Source of the DNA: Pseudomaricurvus hydrocarbonicus
GTDB lineage: Bacteria; Pseudomonadota; Gammaproteobacteria; Pseudomonadales; Cellvibrionaceae
Reading direction: 5' to 3'
Assembly: GCF_011602365.1 (NCBI RefSeq)
Contig: NZ_JAAONZ010000022.1
Coordinates: forward strand, 1 to 64,000
DNA: 64,000 nucleotides
The translations under genes were made by a program, and so were the position numbers. The notes under the pieces are model-generated. The model saw nothing but the letters and a program-made list of their open reading frames with translations, had not been told where the DNA came from and did no database searches. This document shows, one piece after another, positions 1 through 8,246 of this stretch (the stretch's first letter is position 1; each line of letters begins with the position of its first letter).

Positions 1-241
1 CTCGTCTGAACACCTCATAACTCCTCAAAGAGTGCTGCCCCGGCATGCTGACAAATACTGGGGGTAAGGGGGAGTTGTGCCCTGAAAAAGGAAATCGTTC
101 AAATAGTAAACTGAATCAGGGTTTGAAGCTCAAACTGGCCGCTGGCGCGGCCTTGATTGCGACGGAGCTGGGTATTGGTGAAACATCCGGGTTAGCCGCG
201 AGACATGTATTTTTCAGAGGAGAGAATAAACACAACGAACA
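1..241. other. No supportable gene at left edge
   Basis: One open frame crosses this stretch, but it runs through the downstream terminator, has no convincing ribosome binding site and resembles no family I recognise. I see no gene here. It is probably the non-coding 3' flank of whatever lies left of the window. Confidence 0.5.
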
Positions 242-295
242 CACTGAAAAAACCTGGACGGTGAGTGTTCTCACGGCCCAGGTTTTTTTTCAGTG
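242..295. terminator. Bidirectional intrinsic terminator after ggpPS
   Basis: The arms CACTGAAAAAACCTGG (242-257) and CCAGGTTTTTTTTCAGTG (278-295) pair, with an inner GGTGAG/CTCAC extension. The A-run on one side and T-run on the other let it act in both directions. It lies 18 bp beyond the ggpPS stop codon and closes the glucosylglycerol module. Confidence 0.85.
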
Positions 296-312
296 TGATA
301 GATGATGCCAAA

Positions 313-2589
313 TCAGGCAACGGCCTTTTTAGGGTCCTCTTTGATATCAATTACATTGCCCTTTTTGGTCTCGGCCACCGACGACATAAATTCCTGCCCC
401 CAATAGTTGATGTCGTAGTACTCGACCACTTCGAAGGCTTCCTTGAGTCGGGCTTTGGCATCTTTGGCGTGCATCGTCAGGGCGAAATAACAGGTGTCTG
501 CCAGCTCTACCGGGTCGTGGGGGTTGGCCAAAACGACACCTCTTAATTCTGCCGCAGCTCCGGCAAATTCCGACAGCACCAGAACACCACGGCCTGCGGT
601 TAACCCCTGGGTGGCGATGTATTCTTTGGCCACCAGATTGAGACCGTCACGCAACGGGGTAATCCACATAACATCGGCCATGGCGTAGTAGGCCACCAGT
701 TCTTCAAATGGAAAACTGCGGAAGAAAAACTGAATGGGAGTCCAGCCCACTTTGGCAAAGCTGCCGTTGATGCGCCCGACCGCTTGCTCAATTTGAGTTT
801 GCAGTTCGTCGTAGATCGACATTTCCTTGGCGGCGGGCACACACACGGTCATTAACGTGATCTTGCCAATCAACTCGGGGTGGGACTTGAGCAGGCGTTC
901 ATAGGCCTGGAGTTTTTCCAGAATGCCTTTGGTAAAGTCGAGTCGCTCCACCGACAAAATGACTTTGGTACCCTCAAATTCTGCTCGCAATTGCGCCATA
1001 CGAGTTTGAATTGAAGGCATCGCCAGCGCGTTCTTGATGCGGTCGAGGCTTAAGCCTACCGGGTGAGCGCCGAGGCTGATGTTGCGACCGTTGACTTCGA
1101 TTGTTTTGGTCATTTCTTCCAGACCGACCGCACAGCCATAGGTGAGAAAGCGCGGCGCACAGCTGACTTTTTCTTTCACCGTAAACGGCGTTACACCGCG
1201 TACCACATCGACAAAGTTTTCTGACTGGCGCGGGATGTGGAAACCGACGTAGTCGCACTGCAGCAGGCTGCCGATAATGTCTTTTCTCCAGGGCAAGACA
1301 TTGAACACATCGGCGGAGGGAAAGTAGGTGTGGTGGAAGAAAGCGATGGTAACGTCCGGGCGGATTTCACGCAGGTAGGCGGGCACCATCCATAAGTTGT
1401 AATCGTGAATCCACACCACGGCGTTTTCAGCGGCCTCGGCGGCGGTGCGCTCGGCAAAGGCCTTGTTCACTTCGAGAAACACTTCCCAGTGCTCTTCGCG
1501 GAAGGTCGCGCGCTCCCAAAAGGTATGCAGCGTGGGCCAGAAGGCCTCTTTGGAAAACTGTTTGTAAAAAATGTCGACATCATCTTTGGTCAGGCGCACC
1601 CGCGCGGCGCGCAGATTGGGGTAGTTACTGGCGTCCACTTCGGTGTGGGTTTCGAACTCTCCGTGATTGTCATCGTGGGTCGACCAGGCAACCCACGAGC
1701 CGCGACGACCATCGGCAAAAAAACCCAGCAGGGTGGGGATAATGCCGTTGGGGGAAGAGGGACGGCGACGCCTTAATTCGCCATCCTCAAACACTTCTTC
1801 GTAGGGCAGGCGGTGGTAGACGATCACCAGATCCGCTTTGCCCGGGGGCAGGGTGTCCTGAATCTCTGCCTGCAGTCCGGCGGGACCGAGAAAGCCAAAA
1901 TGCTGGAAGGCTTCGAGAATACCGCCGCAGCCGGGTTCTTGGGCGTGTAATACCCGAGTGCGGTGTTCAGTGGCCTGCAACAAGGCCGGTTCCGAGTCAC
2001 CGACACAGACACCGATGAAGCCATGCTCATACATGGAGAGATCGTTAAGGGTATCGCCAGCCACCATCACCTGTTCGGGATGCCAGCCGAGGTGAGTGAC
2101 CAGTTCGCGTAAGGTTTTGCCCTTGTTGATGCCGGGTGGCAGTACGTCCAGGTAGCGCTCGGCGGAATACAGCAGGTCACAGCCGAGGTCCTCGACAATG
2201 GACACAACTTCATCGTCAATGGCGCCCTCGTCGCAGAAATACGAGCAGCGGCGTTCCTGGGGAACGTCCTGGCGTTGCAGACCCTGCTTGTGGGCCAGCG
2301 CACTCTCGATGACCTGGGTGCCGGGCCAGAGGGCATCAATCTGTGCCTGTACTGGCTGAATGGGTTGCTGGTTGTGGCCTTCGACAATGGTGCAACCGAC
2401 ATCGCAAATGATGTAGTCGGGCTGGGGAATGGTAGGATCAGACAGTAGCGGCAACACGGACTCGAGTCCGCGGCCGGTGACAAAAGCCAGGGTGATCTTT
2501 GGGTGGGCACTGATCAACTGGTAAAGCTGCAGCCGTTGTTCGGCTGTACCGGCCAGAAAAGTTCCGTCCAAATCGGTGGCTAAGAGCAT
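313..2589 (-). CDS. ggpPS: Glucosylglycerol-phosphate synthase fused to HAD phosphatase
   Basis: This 758-residue protein joins two domains. Residues 1 to about 240 form a HAD phosphatase: motif I is DLDGTF with Asp6 and Asp8, and a late acidic motif is GDTLND. From about residue 250 to the end is a GT20 trehalose-phosphate-synthase-like transferase with HDYNLW, VERLDFTKGI and DGLNLVAKEY. The fusion order matches bifunctional GgpPS enzymes, which transfer glucose from ADP-glucose to glycerol-3-phosphate and then remove the phosphate, giving the osmolyte glucosylglycerol. An OtsA/OtsB-type trehalose enzyme is the main alternative, but the phosphatase-first order and the neighbouring GH13 phosphorylase favour glucosylglycerol. 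An AGGAGA ribosome site precedes the ATG. It is the last gene of the minus-strand module. Confidence 0.82.
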   Translation of the reverse strand: MLLATDLDGTFLAGTAEQRLQLYQLISAHPKITLAFVTGRGLESVLPLLSDPTIPQPDYIICDVGCTIVEGHNQQPIQPVQAQIDALWPGTQVIESALAHKQGLQRQDVPQERRCSYFCDEGAIDDEVVSIVEDLGCDLLYSAERYLDVLPPGINKGKTLRELVTHLGWHPEQVMVAGDTLNDLSMYEHGFIGVCVGDSEPALLQATEHRTRVLHAQEPGCGGILEAFQHFGFLGPAGLQAEIQDTLPPGKADLVIVYHRLPYEEVFEDGELRRRRPSSPNGIIPTLLGFFADGRRGSWVAWSTHDDNHGEFETHTEVDASNYPNLRAARVRLTKDDVDIFYKQFSKEAFWPTLHTFWERATFREEHWEVFLEVNKAFAERTAAEAAENAVVWIHDYNLWMVPAYLREIRPDVTIAFFHHTYFPSADVFNVLPWRKDIIGSLLQCDYVGFHIPRQSENFVDVVRGVTPFTVKEKVSCAPRFLTYGCAVGLEEMTKTIEVNGRNISLGAHPVGLSLDRIKNALAMPSIQTRMAQLRAEFEGTKVILSVERLDFTKGILEKLQAYERLLKSHPELIGKITLMTVCVPAAKEMSIYDELQTQIEQAVGRINGSFAKVGWTPIQFFFRSFPFEELVAYYAMADVMWITPLRDGLNLVAKEYIATQGLTAGRGVLVLSEFAGAAAELRGVVLANPHDPVELADTCYFALTMHAKDAKARLKEAFEVVEYYDINYWGQEFMSSVAETKKGNVIDIKEDPKKAVA

Positions 2590-2970
2590 GACAATCTCCT
2601 GTTCGTGATTGTCGCCGCTCCCGGGGAGGGGTTATTGGCAGTTCCGACGTTGACACGCCGGAGTTTAAATATCCTGGCGATAAGACCCTCGATAATGGGA
2701 GCCTCGACAATCAAGGCAGTGTGTATGCCTTAAAAAAGCTAGCCGCATGCGCGTGCTATGGTCGCGAAACCTCGCGATTAGAAATGGTCTCTGGACCATC
2801 AGCGACAGCCTTTTTTAAGGCTCGTTTCAACCGTGGGCGTCAGACTTAAGCAAGTATCAATGCCGCCGGGAATCGGGTGGTACACCGTCCGAGCGCGTTG
2901 CGGCCTTGTTCTCAGCGCACGCAACCTTTCGCTGTTAATACCGCAACCCCCTAATAGCAGGGACACTTGA
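2590..2970. other. Gap between MFS gene and ggpPS
   Basis: This 381 bp gap holds no credible gene. It contains the inverted 12-mer GCCTTAAAAAAG (from about 2724) and CTTTTTTAAGGC (about 2811); the right arm also folds on itself as AGCCTT-TTTT-AAGGCT. A TCGCGA pair flanks AACC near 2763-2780. These could be processing or attenuation hairpins between the two genes, or part of a separate promoter region for ggpPS. No clear promoter was identified. Confidence 0.4.
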
Positions 2971-4212
2971 TTAAACCTGAGCAGCCGCGTCTTCCTCATC
3001 TTCCGGCAGCATTTCCAGCACCGTGGGTGTGGTTCGCACCATGGGCACAAATTGTATCGGATGTTCGGAAGGCGCTGCCTTACTGCGTTGCAAGTTTTGT
3101 ACCGCGAAAAGACACAGTGCCAGCTGCACGACCACAAAGTAGGCCGTTAGGGCCTGGTGGCTGCTCCAGGACATGAATTGTCCTGCGACAGCGGGGCCGA
3201 TGGCCGCCCCAAGACCGTGCAGAAACAGCAGGCAACTGGCACCCGAGAGAATATTGTCGGGCTCCAGGTCGTCCATTAACATCGCCACTGACACCGGATA
3301 CACGGCAAATGCAAAGCCGCCGTAGAGGGCGGCGGCCATCAATACCCAGTCGCCCACGTAAGAGGTTGCCCACAGGCCGCAGGCCACCAGCGCCGCCAGG
3401 CCGGTGACGACGGCGAGGACTTTGCGCCGGTCGTGGGTATCCGAGTAGCGTCCCAGTGGAAACTGGAAGAGGGCGCCACCCAGGATCGCGCAGGACATAA
3501 AGGTGGCGACCCCATGACTGTCCAAACCGATACGGCTGGCATAAATCGCTCCCAGCCCCCAAAACCCGCCCATGGCGAGGCCGGACAGCAGCGCCCCGGC
3601 GACGGCGACCGGGGAAATGCGAAAGATGGCGGTGACTTTTAAGCGCGGCACGATGGAAACGTGCGGTTGCTGCATCCGCGTCAGCGTGATGGGCACCAGG
3701 CTCACGCTGATCAGAATCGCGGCCAGGGCAAACAGCAGAAACCCCTCGGCCGAACCGAGGCGCAACAGCTGCTGGGCAATGGCCAGAGCCCCCAGATTGA
3801 CGGCCATGTAGAGGGCAAAGACCCGGCCGCGCTGCGGACCACTGGTCTGGGCGTTGAGCCAGCTTTCCGTCACGGTGTAGAGAATCACCAGCACCGTGCC
3901 GGTCATCACGCGCAACAGCAGCCAGCTCAAGGGGCTGACAAACAGGGCGTGCAGCAGCACCGAGCTGGAGGCCAGAGCGGCACAGCAGGCAAAGGTGCGA
4001 ATGTGTCCGACGCGCTGAATCAGGGGCAGCGCGAGAAAGGTGCCGACAAAAAAGCCGAGAAAATACCCGGACATGATCATGCCCATGGCACTGTCGGTGT
4101 AGCCTTCCAGGCCACCGCGAATCGCCAGCAGCGTGTTCAGTAAGCCGCTGCCCAACAGCAGCAGCGAGATGCCGGTCAGCAAGGCGGCAATGGGGACAAC
4201 GAGGGTCAACAT
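2971..4212 (-). CDS. MFS transporter of the glucosylglycerol module
   Basis: This 413-residue protein has about twelve hydrophobic segments and the layout of the major facilitator superfamily. A long first loop leads into SGYFLGFFVGT, and a charged central loop (about residues 190-205) separates the halves. The C-terminal tail is acidic and cytosolic (EDEEDAAAQV). The start is fixed by AGGAGT eight bases before the ATG. It sits between the GH13 enzyme and the glucosylglycerol-phosphate synthase, all on the minus strand, so it probably carries glucosylglycerol or a related osmolyte. Direction and substrate are inferred from context; the family alone does not fix them. Confidence 0.75.
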   Translation of the reverse strand: MLTLVVPIAALLTGISLLLLGSGLLNTLLAIRGGLEGYTDSAMGMIMSGYFLGFFVGTFLALPLIQRVGHIRTFACCAALASSSVLLHALFVSPLSWLLLRVMTGTVLVILYTVTESWLNAQTSGPQRGRVFALYMAVNLGALAIAQQLLRLGSAEGFLLFALAAILISVSLVPITLTRMQQPHVSIVPRLKVTAIFRISPVAVAGALLSGLAMGGFWGLGAIYASRIGLDSHGVATFMSCAILGGALFQFPLGRYSDTHDRRKVLAVVTGLAALVACGLWATSYVGDWVLMAAALYGGFAFAVYPVSVAMLMDDLEPDNILSGASCLLFLHGLGAAIGPAVAGQFMSWSSHQALTAYFVVVQLALCLFAVQNLQRSKAAPSEHPIQFVPMVRTTPTVLEMLPEDEEDAAAQV

Positions 4213-4434
4213 GATTCAGACTCCTGTTACATCGAGAGTTTTGAGCCGTGTCCGCGATCACAGCGAGGCTCTGTGGTTAACCCGTTTGGTGCGCTTAACG
4301 CAGCTTGAGTTCCTGTCGGGTCAGTGCCCGCATGAGCCCGGTGTGGTGAGTGAGCTCACATGTTTTCGTGAGGCCAAGGCCGGCGGGCAATAACCCGTCG
4401 ACGTCAGGGCTGCGGTTGAGAGTGGTGCGCAGGT

Positions 4435-5877
4435 TTAACACTGAAAGGATTTGGTGACCTTTTCATCCACATCCAGATAGTCAATGGTGGCGGTTTTGAA
4501 ATTCAGATCCACAAATACATGGCAGTAGTACTCGCCGTGACGCCACGCCATGGACACGCTGCACTGGCTGGAATAATTGAGTTCAAAGTGACCGTCAAAG
4601 GCCGGGTAGTGGCTGCGAAAGCGCATCAGTGCCAGCAGTCGATGTACCACCGGTTGCGCCACGGCCTGGTCAATTTCGTCACGGGAATAAAAGTGGCGGT
4701 TGATGTCCCGGAACTCGCCGGTGCTGTCCATTAACTCATAATCGTTACAGCCAGCCAGTAAGCCGACGTAGTAAACCTGCGGAATACCGGGGGTAAAAAA
4801 CTGAATGGCGCGGGCGGCAATGTAGGCGTCGTCGTTGCGCATCAGCGCATCGTAAAAGGTGCACGTCAGCTGATAGATGGCACCAACACTGTGCACGTTG
4901 GCCGCCGAGCGGCGCAGGATGGGATCGGCACTGCGGGTGTTGATGTTGTCGATCAGGATCGTGACCTGTTCTTCCGGCAGAATGGATTCCACGTCCGGAA
5001 TACAGATGCCGTCGTGGGTATCGAGCACGGTGACCATGTTGCGCGGGCACATGCGCAACCAGTTTTTCAGGTAGACGCTGTTGGCGTCCAGCAGCGAGTA
5101 CAGCAGCAGCGGTGGCAGGGCAAAACCGTAGGGGTGCATGTTGCGCCGCCCGATGGCGTACTGATAACTGGGGTGGTCGTGCACCTCGGGCAGGATTTCG
5201 GCACCGTGCATTTGGGCGACCTCGTTGGCCCAGTCCAACAGTCGATACACCTCGGGCTCGACCAGAAAGCAGCTGGTGCCGATGCGTTTGGTGGTGTAGC
5301 CAAACGCGTCCAAGCGAAACAACTTTACCCCTTTTTCGGCGAGAAACTGCATGTTTTCCGCCATAAACTGGTAGGTAATCTCGTTTTCGAAATTGAGATC
5401 AATCTGGTTTTCGGTGAAGGTACACCAGACGCGGCCGCTGGAGCCATCACCAAAAGTGACGTCGCGGAAGGGTTCTTTCTCCTTGCGGATGTGGATTTTG
5501 CTCAGGTCGTCGTGGGAGATGTCGCCCAGCTTGTCCACGTCCACAAACAGGTCGGCGTACTCCGACCGGTCGCGTTTGTCGATGTAGTCCTGGAATTCCA
5601 CGGATTGATCGGAGATGTGATTGATGGTGACATCACACACCAAATCAAAATCGGCGGCGATCGCCTCAATATCGGCCCAGCTGCCGAACGTTGGCTCCAC
5701 TTCACGGTGCGATAACGGGGAAAAGCCTCCGTCAGCGTTGGAGGGAAAAAAGGGCAGGATGTGCACTCCCCCGATGGCGTCGGAAAAGTGTTGGTTGAGC
5801 ACCTGATGCAGATCTTTCAGGTGACTGCCCATGCGGTTGGGGTAACAGATGAGTTGGACGGCGTTGCGTAAAGGCAT
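4435..5877 (-). CDS. GH13 subfamily 18 phosphorylase, probably glucosylglycerol phosphorylase
   Basis: This 480-residue enzyme resembles sucrose phosphorylase: GGVHILPFFPSNADGG near the N-terminus, nucleophile Asp in LFRLDAFGY, acid/base Glu in ILPEVHD and stabilising Asp in VLDTHDG. Such enzymes split a glucosyl glycoside with phosphate to give glucose-1-phosphate. Next to ggpPS, the likely substrate is glucosylglycerol, so the cell could recycle the osmolyte when salinity falls; sucrose or glucosylglycerate remain possible. The open frame extends 26 codons further upstream, but GGAGGA lies directly before two consecutive ATGs, and the second (5877) has the better spacing. It is the promoter-proximal gene of the three-gene module. 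Confidence 0.78.
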   Translation of the reverse strand: MPLRNAVQLICYPNRMGSHLKDLHQVLNQHFSDAIGGVHILPFFPSNADGGFSPLSHREVEPTFGSWADIEAIAADFDLVCDVTINHISDQSVEFQDYIDKRDRSEYADLFVDVDKLGDISHDDLSKIHIRKEKEPFRDVTFGDGSSGRVWCTFTENQIDLNFENEITYQFMAENMQFLAEKGVKLFRLDAFGYTTKRIGTSCFLVEPEVYRLLDWANEVAQMHGAEILPEVHDHPSYQYAIGRRNMHPYGFALPPLLLYSLLDANSVYLKNWLRMCPRNMVTVLDTHDGICIPDVESILPEEQVTILIDNINTRSADPILRRSAANVHSVGAIYQLTCTFYDALMRNDDAYIAARAIQFFTPGIPQVYYVGLLAGCNDYELMDSTGEFRDINRHFYSRDEIDQAVAQPVVHRLLALMRFRSHYPAFDGHFELNYSSQCSVSMAWRHGEYYCHVFVDLNFKTATIDYLDVDEKVTKSFQC

Positions 5878-6100
5878 CATTCCTCCAGTGGTTGTTACGA
5901 CAGGAGGCAGCAAGGTCTGTGCCAGTGAAGTAGTCCGGCGCATACAGCCGGACACGGTTTGGGGTGATGACGGGCAGGTATTGGAACGAAAATACGGTAG
6001 AATGGGCGCCTTTTTATTGGCTCAGGGTTCGGTGACGGGGGAAGTCATTTGGCTTTCCGGCTGCCCTGTTTTGGAAACTCATGTTTAAGAAGAAATCTCG

Positions 6101-6640
6101 ATGATCGAAGTATTGTTACTGGCGGTGGCCCTGAGTATGGATGCGTTTGCGGTGTCTATTGGCCTGGGGTCCAAGAAAAAAGAAACGCCGCTCTCCATGG
6201 CGTGGCTGGCGGGGGTTTACTTCGGGATTGCGCAGGGCGTGATGCCACTGCTGGGCTATCTGGGTGGTAAAGGGGTGTTGGGCTGGGTGGAGCAGTACGC
6301 GCCCTGGATTGCCTTTGCGTTGCTGTTGTTCATTGGTGGCAAGATGATTTATGAATCCTTCACCGAGGGGGTCGAAGAGGACATCACCCAGGTGACGCAC
6401 CATGTAATGTTGATCCTGGCGTTTGCCACCAGTGTCGATGCCATGGCCGCTGGCTTTGCCCTGACCCTGATGGATGTGGCGCCCTTGCTGGCGTGTCTGA
6501 TCATTGCAGTGACGACCTTTCTGTTCAGTTTCGCGGGTGTGTATGTAGGGGCCAGAAGCGGCACCTGGCTGGAAAGCAAAGCGGAGTTGTTCGGCGGGGT
6601 GGTGTTGATTCTCATCGGGCTGAAAATTCTTCTGACCTGA
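6101..6640 (+). CDS. mntP: Manganese efflux pump MntP
   Basis: This 179-residue membrane protein matches MntP in length and layout: six hydrophobic segments in two related halves, with the acidic membrane motifs [12 protein letters not shown] (residues 12-23) and TSVDAMAAG (about 109-117). Those aspartates are characteristic of the family and are thought to pass Mn2+ out of the cytoplasm. It stands alone, divergent from the glucosylglycerol module. I looked for the yybP-ykoY manganese riboswitch that often precedes mntP and did not find its conserved core, so control here may be purely transcriptional. Confidence 0.93.
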   Translation: MIEVLLLAVALSMDAFAVSIGLGSKKKETPLSMAWLAGVYFGIAQGVMPLLGYLGGKGVLGWVEQYAPWIAFALLLFIGGKMIYESFTEGVEEDITQVTHHVMLILAFATSVDAMAAGFALTLMDVAPLLACLIIAVTTFLFSFAGVYVGARSGTWLESKAELFGGVVLILIGLKILLT

Positions 6641-7127
6641 TCTGCTGGTGCGCAGGTAGCCGGCCCGGTGTGGTTGCCGCGGTGCTTTTTTACAGGCTAC
6701 TGTTGTTAGAGCCCCACGTTTAGAAACAACCGTTGCCGGCGCTGCAGTGCCGGCAACGGTTGTTGTCTGGGGTGTTTGCTGCCCGACCTCCGATGTCAAA
6801 AACACCCCCTTCAACCCCATCGATCGCCGAAACCACCCCCCCGTCCAGCCGATGTCTCACGTCCCCCCTCATTCGCAAGTTGTGTCCAGCCACCGCGCAC
6901 CGGCGTTTCAGTTCCGGATTTATGTCACTGCGATTCCGTAGCAACCGCTTGCGGCCGGGGTGGCTGCGGGCCAGAGGCCCGGCCTTGGAAAAATTTTCCA
7001 AATTGCGTCTACACTGAATGGCATAGATTACATCTTGAGCAGCGTTTCACTGTTCCTTGCCCGGGTGTTCCGAGCGGCGCCTGTGCCGGCGACATCAGTA
7101 ATGAATGCAACCTAAGGATTGGCCACG
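6641..7127. other. Gap between mntP and AI-2E permease with two palindromes
   Basis: No gene is supported in these 487 bases; open frames here are C-rich and lack ribosome sites. The stretch holds a 16 bp perfect hairpin at 6725-6764 (listed separately) and the 17 bp palindrome TTGGAAAAATTTTCCAA at 6985-7001, about 125 bp before the permease start, which could be an operator. Confidence 0.5.
6725..6764. repeat. 16 bp perfect inverted repeat
   Basis: AACAACCGTTGCCGGC (6725-6740) and GCCGGCAACGGTTGTT (6749-6764) are perfect complements around an 8-base loop. No T-tract follows on either strand, so it is not a standard intrinsic terminator. It lies 85 bp after mntP and may stabilise the transcript end or be a chromosomal REP-like element. 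Confidence 0.8.
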
Positions 7128-8246
7128 ATGGATGACCTGAAGCCCGCGAAGACCTCCCACCCCAAGCAGATCCCGACCCCGGTGCTCGATACGGCGATCC
7201 GTTTGGGGCTGATCGCCATCATGGTTTATCTGGCCCTGCGCGTTTTCTCGCCATTCCTGGGGTTGATGGTGTGGGCGTTGATTTTGGCCATCGCCCTGTA
7301 TCCCCTGAACACGAAACTCGCGGCCAAACTGGGCGGGCACCAGGGGCGCGCAGCGACGCTACTGGTATTGGTGGTGGTGCTGTTGGTGGGGGTGCCCACA
7401 GTGCTGCTGGGTATTTCGCTTGTGGATCATATGCTCAGTGCTTACCAGTCACTGGAAGACGGTAGCTTAACCATTCGTGGCCCGGGACCGAACGTGGCCC
7501 AATGGCCGCTGGTGGGTGAGCAGATCCACGCCACCTGGGAGGCGGCCTCCAACAATCTCACGGCCTTTATTGCTGAACACCAACAACAATTGCGGGACGC
7601 GTCGCGGCGGACGGCGGCGGCGCTGGGCGGTGTCGTGACCACCTTGCTGGGCTTTCTCGCCGCGTTTATTGTCGCGGGCGTTATGTTGGCTTATGCCCAT
7701 CCCGGGGCGGCGAGCACCCGCCGCATCTTTACCCGTGTCTGTGGTCCGACAGTGGGCCCCGAGATGCATACGCTGACGGTGGCGACGGTGCGCTCGGTGG
7801 CGACGGGGGTGATCGGGGTTGCGTTTATTCAGGCGGTGTTACTGGGTATCGGTTTTCTGTTGGCGGGCATTCCGGCGGCGGGTCTGTTGGCGCTGGGGGT
7901 GCTGGTACTGGGGATCATGCAGCTGCCTGCGGCGCTGTTTGTGATCCCGGTGGTGGCCTGGTTGTGGATGGCCGGTGATGGCTCCGCGCTGACCAATGTG
8001 CTGCTCACGGTGTACCTGATCCTCGCCGGCCTGGCCGATAACATCCTCAAACCCATATTGCTCGGGCGAGGCGTGGCCGCACCCATGCCGGTGGTGCTGC
8101 TGGGGGCCCTGGGCGGCATGATGACCAGCGGTTTGATTGGCTTGTTTGTCGGGGCGGTGATTCTCGCGGTGAGCTACCAGATCTTCATGGCCTGGGTGGA
8201 TACCGGCCCGGATACGGTCATGGGTGAGAGTCCCTCGGTCGAGTGA
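7128..8246 (+). CDS. AI-2E family transporter (YdiK/PerM type)
   Basis: This 372-residue protein has the fold of the AI-2E/PerM permease family. Paired hydrophobic segments come first (about residues 28-60 and 75-100), then a hydrophilic middle region of about 100 residues, then a conserved C-terminal block of membrane helices with GIMQLPAALFVIP and DNILKPILLGRG. Members are proposed exporters of small molecules or ions; the quorum-signal name is historical and gives no substrate here. The start is the ATG at 7128, nine bases after AAGGA; an in-frame TTG at 7119 is too close to that site. Its stop overlaps the next gene's GTG start, so it appears co-transcribed with the efflux genes. Confidence 0.85.
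   Translation: MDDLKPAKTSHPKQIPTPVLDTAIRLGLIAIMVYLALRVFSPFLGLMVWALILAIALYPLNTKLAAKLGGHQGRAATLLVLVVVLLVGVPTVLLGISLVDHMLSAYQSLEDGSLTIRGPGPNVAQWPLVGEQIHATWEAASNNLTAFIAEHQQQLRDASRRTAAALGGVVTTLLGFLAAFIVAGVMLAYAHPGAASTRRIFTRVCGPTVGPEMHTLTVATVRSVATGVIGVAFIQAVLLGIGFLLAGIPAAGLLALGVLVLGIMQLPAALFVIPVVAWLWMAGDGSALTNVLLTVYLILAGLADNILKPILLGRGVAAPMPVVLLGALGGMMTSGLIGLFVGAVILAVSYQIFMAWVDTGPDTVMGESPSVE

Noticed and set aside
45-305. 86-codon open frame at the left edge
   Set aside because: It runs through an intrinsic terminator, has no ribosome site and matches no family.
5956-6100. yybP-ykoY manganese riboswitch upstream of mntP
   Set aside because: The conserved core of the riboswitch is not found in the leader, so I do not claim it.
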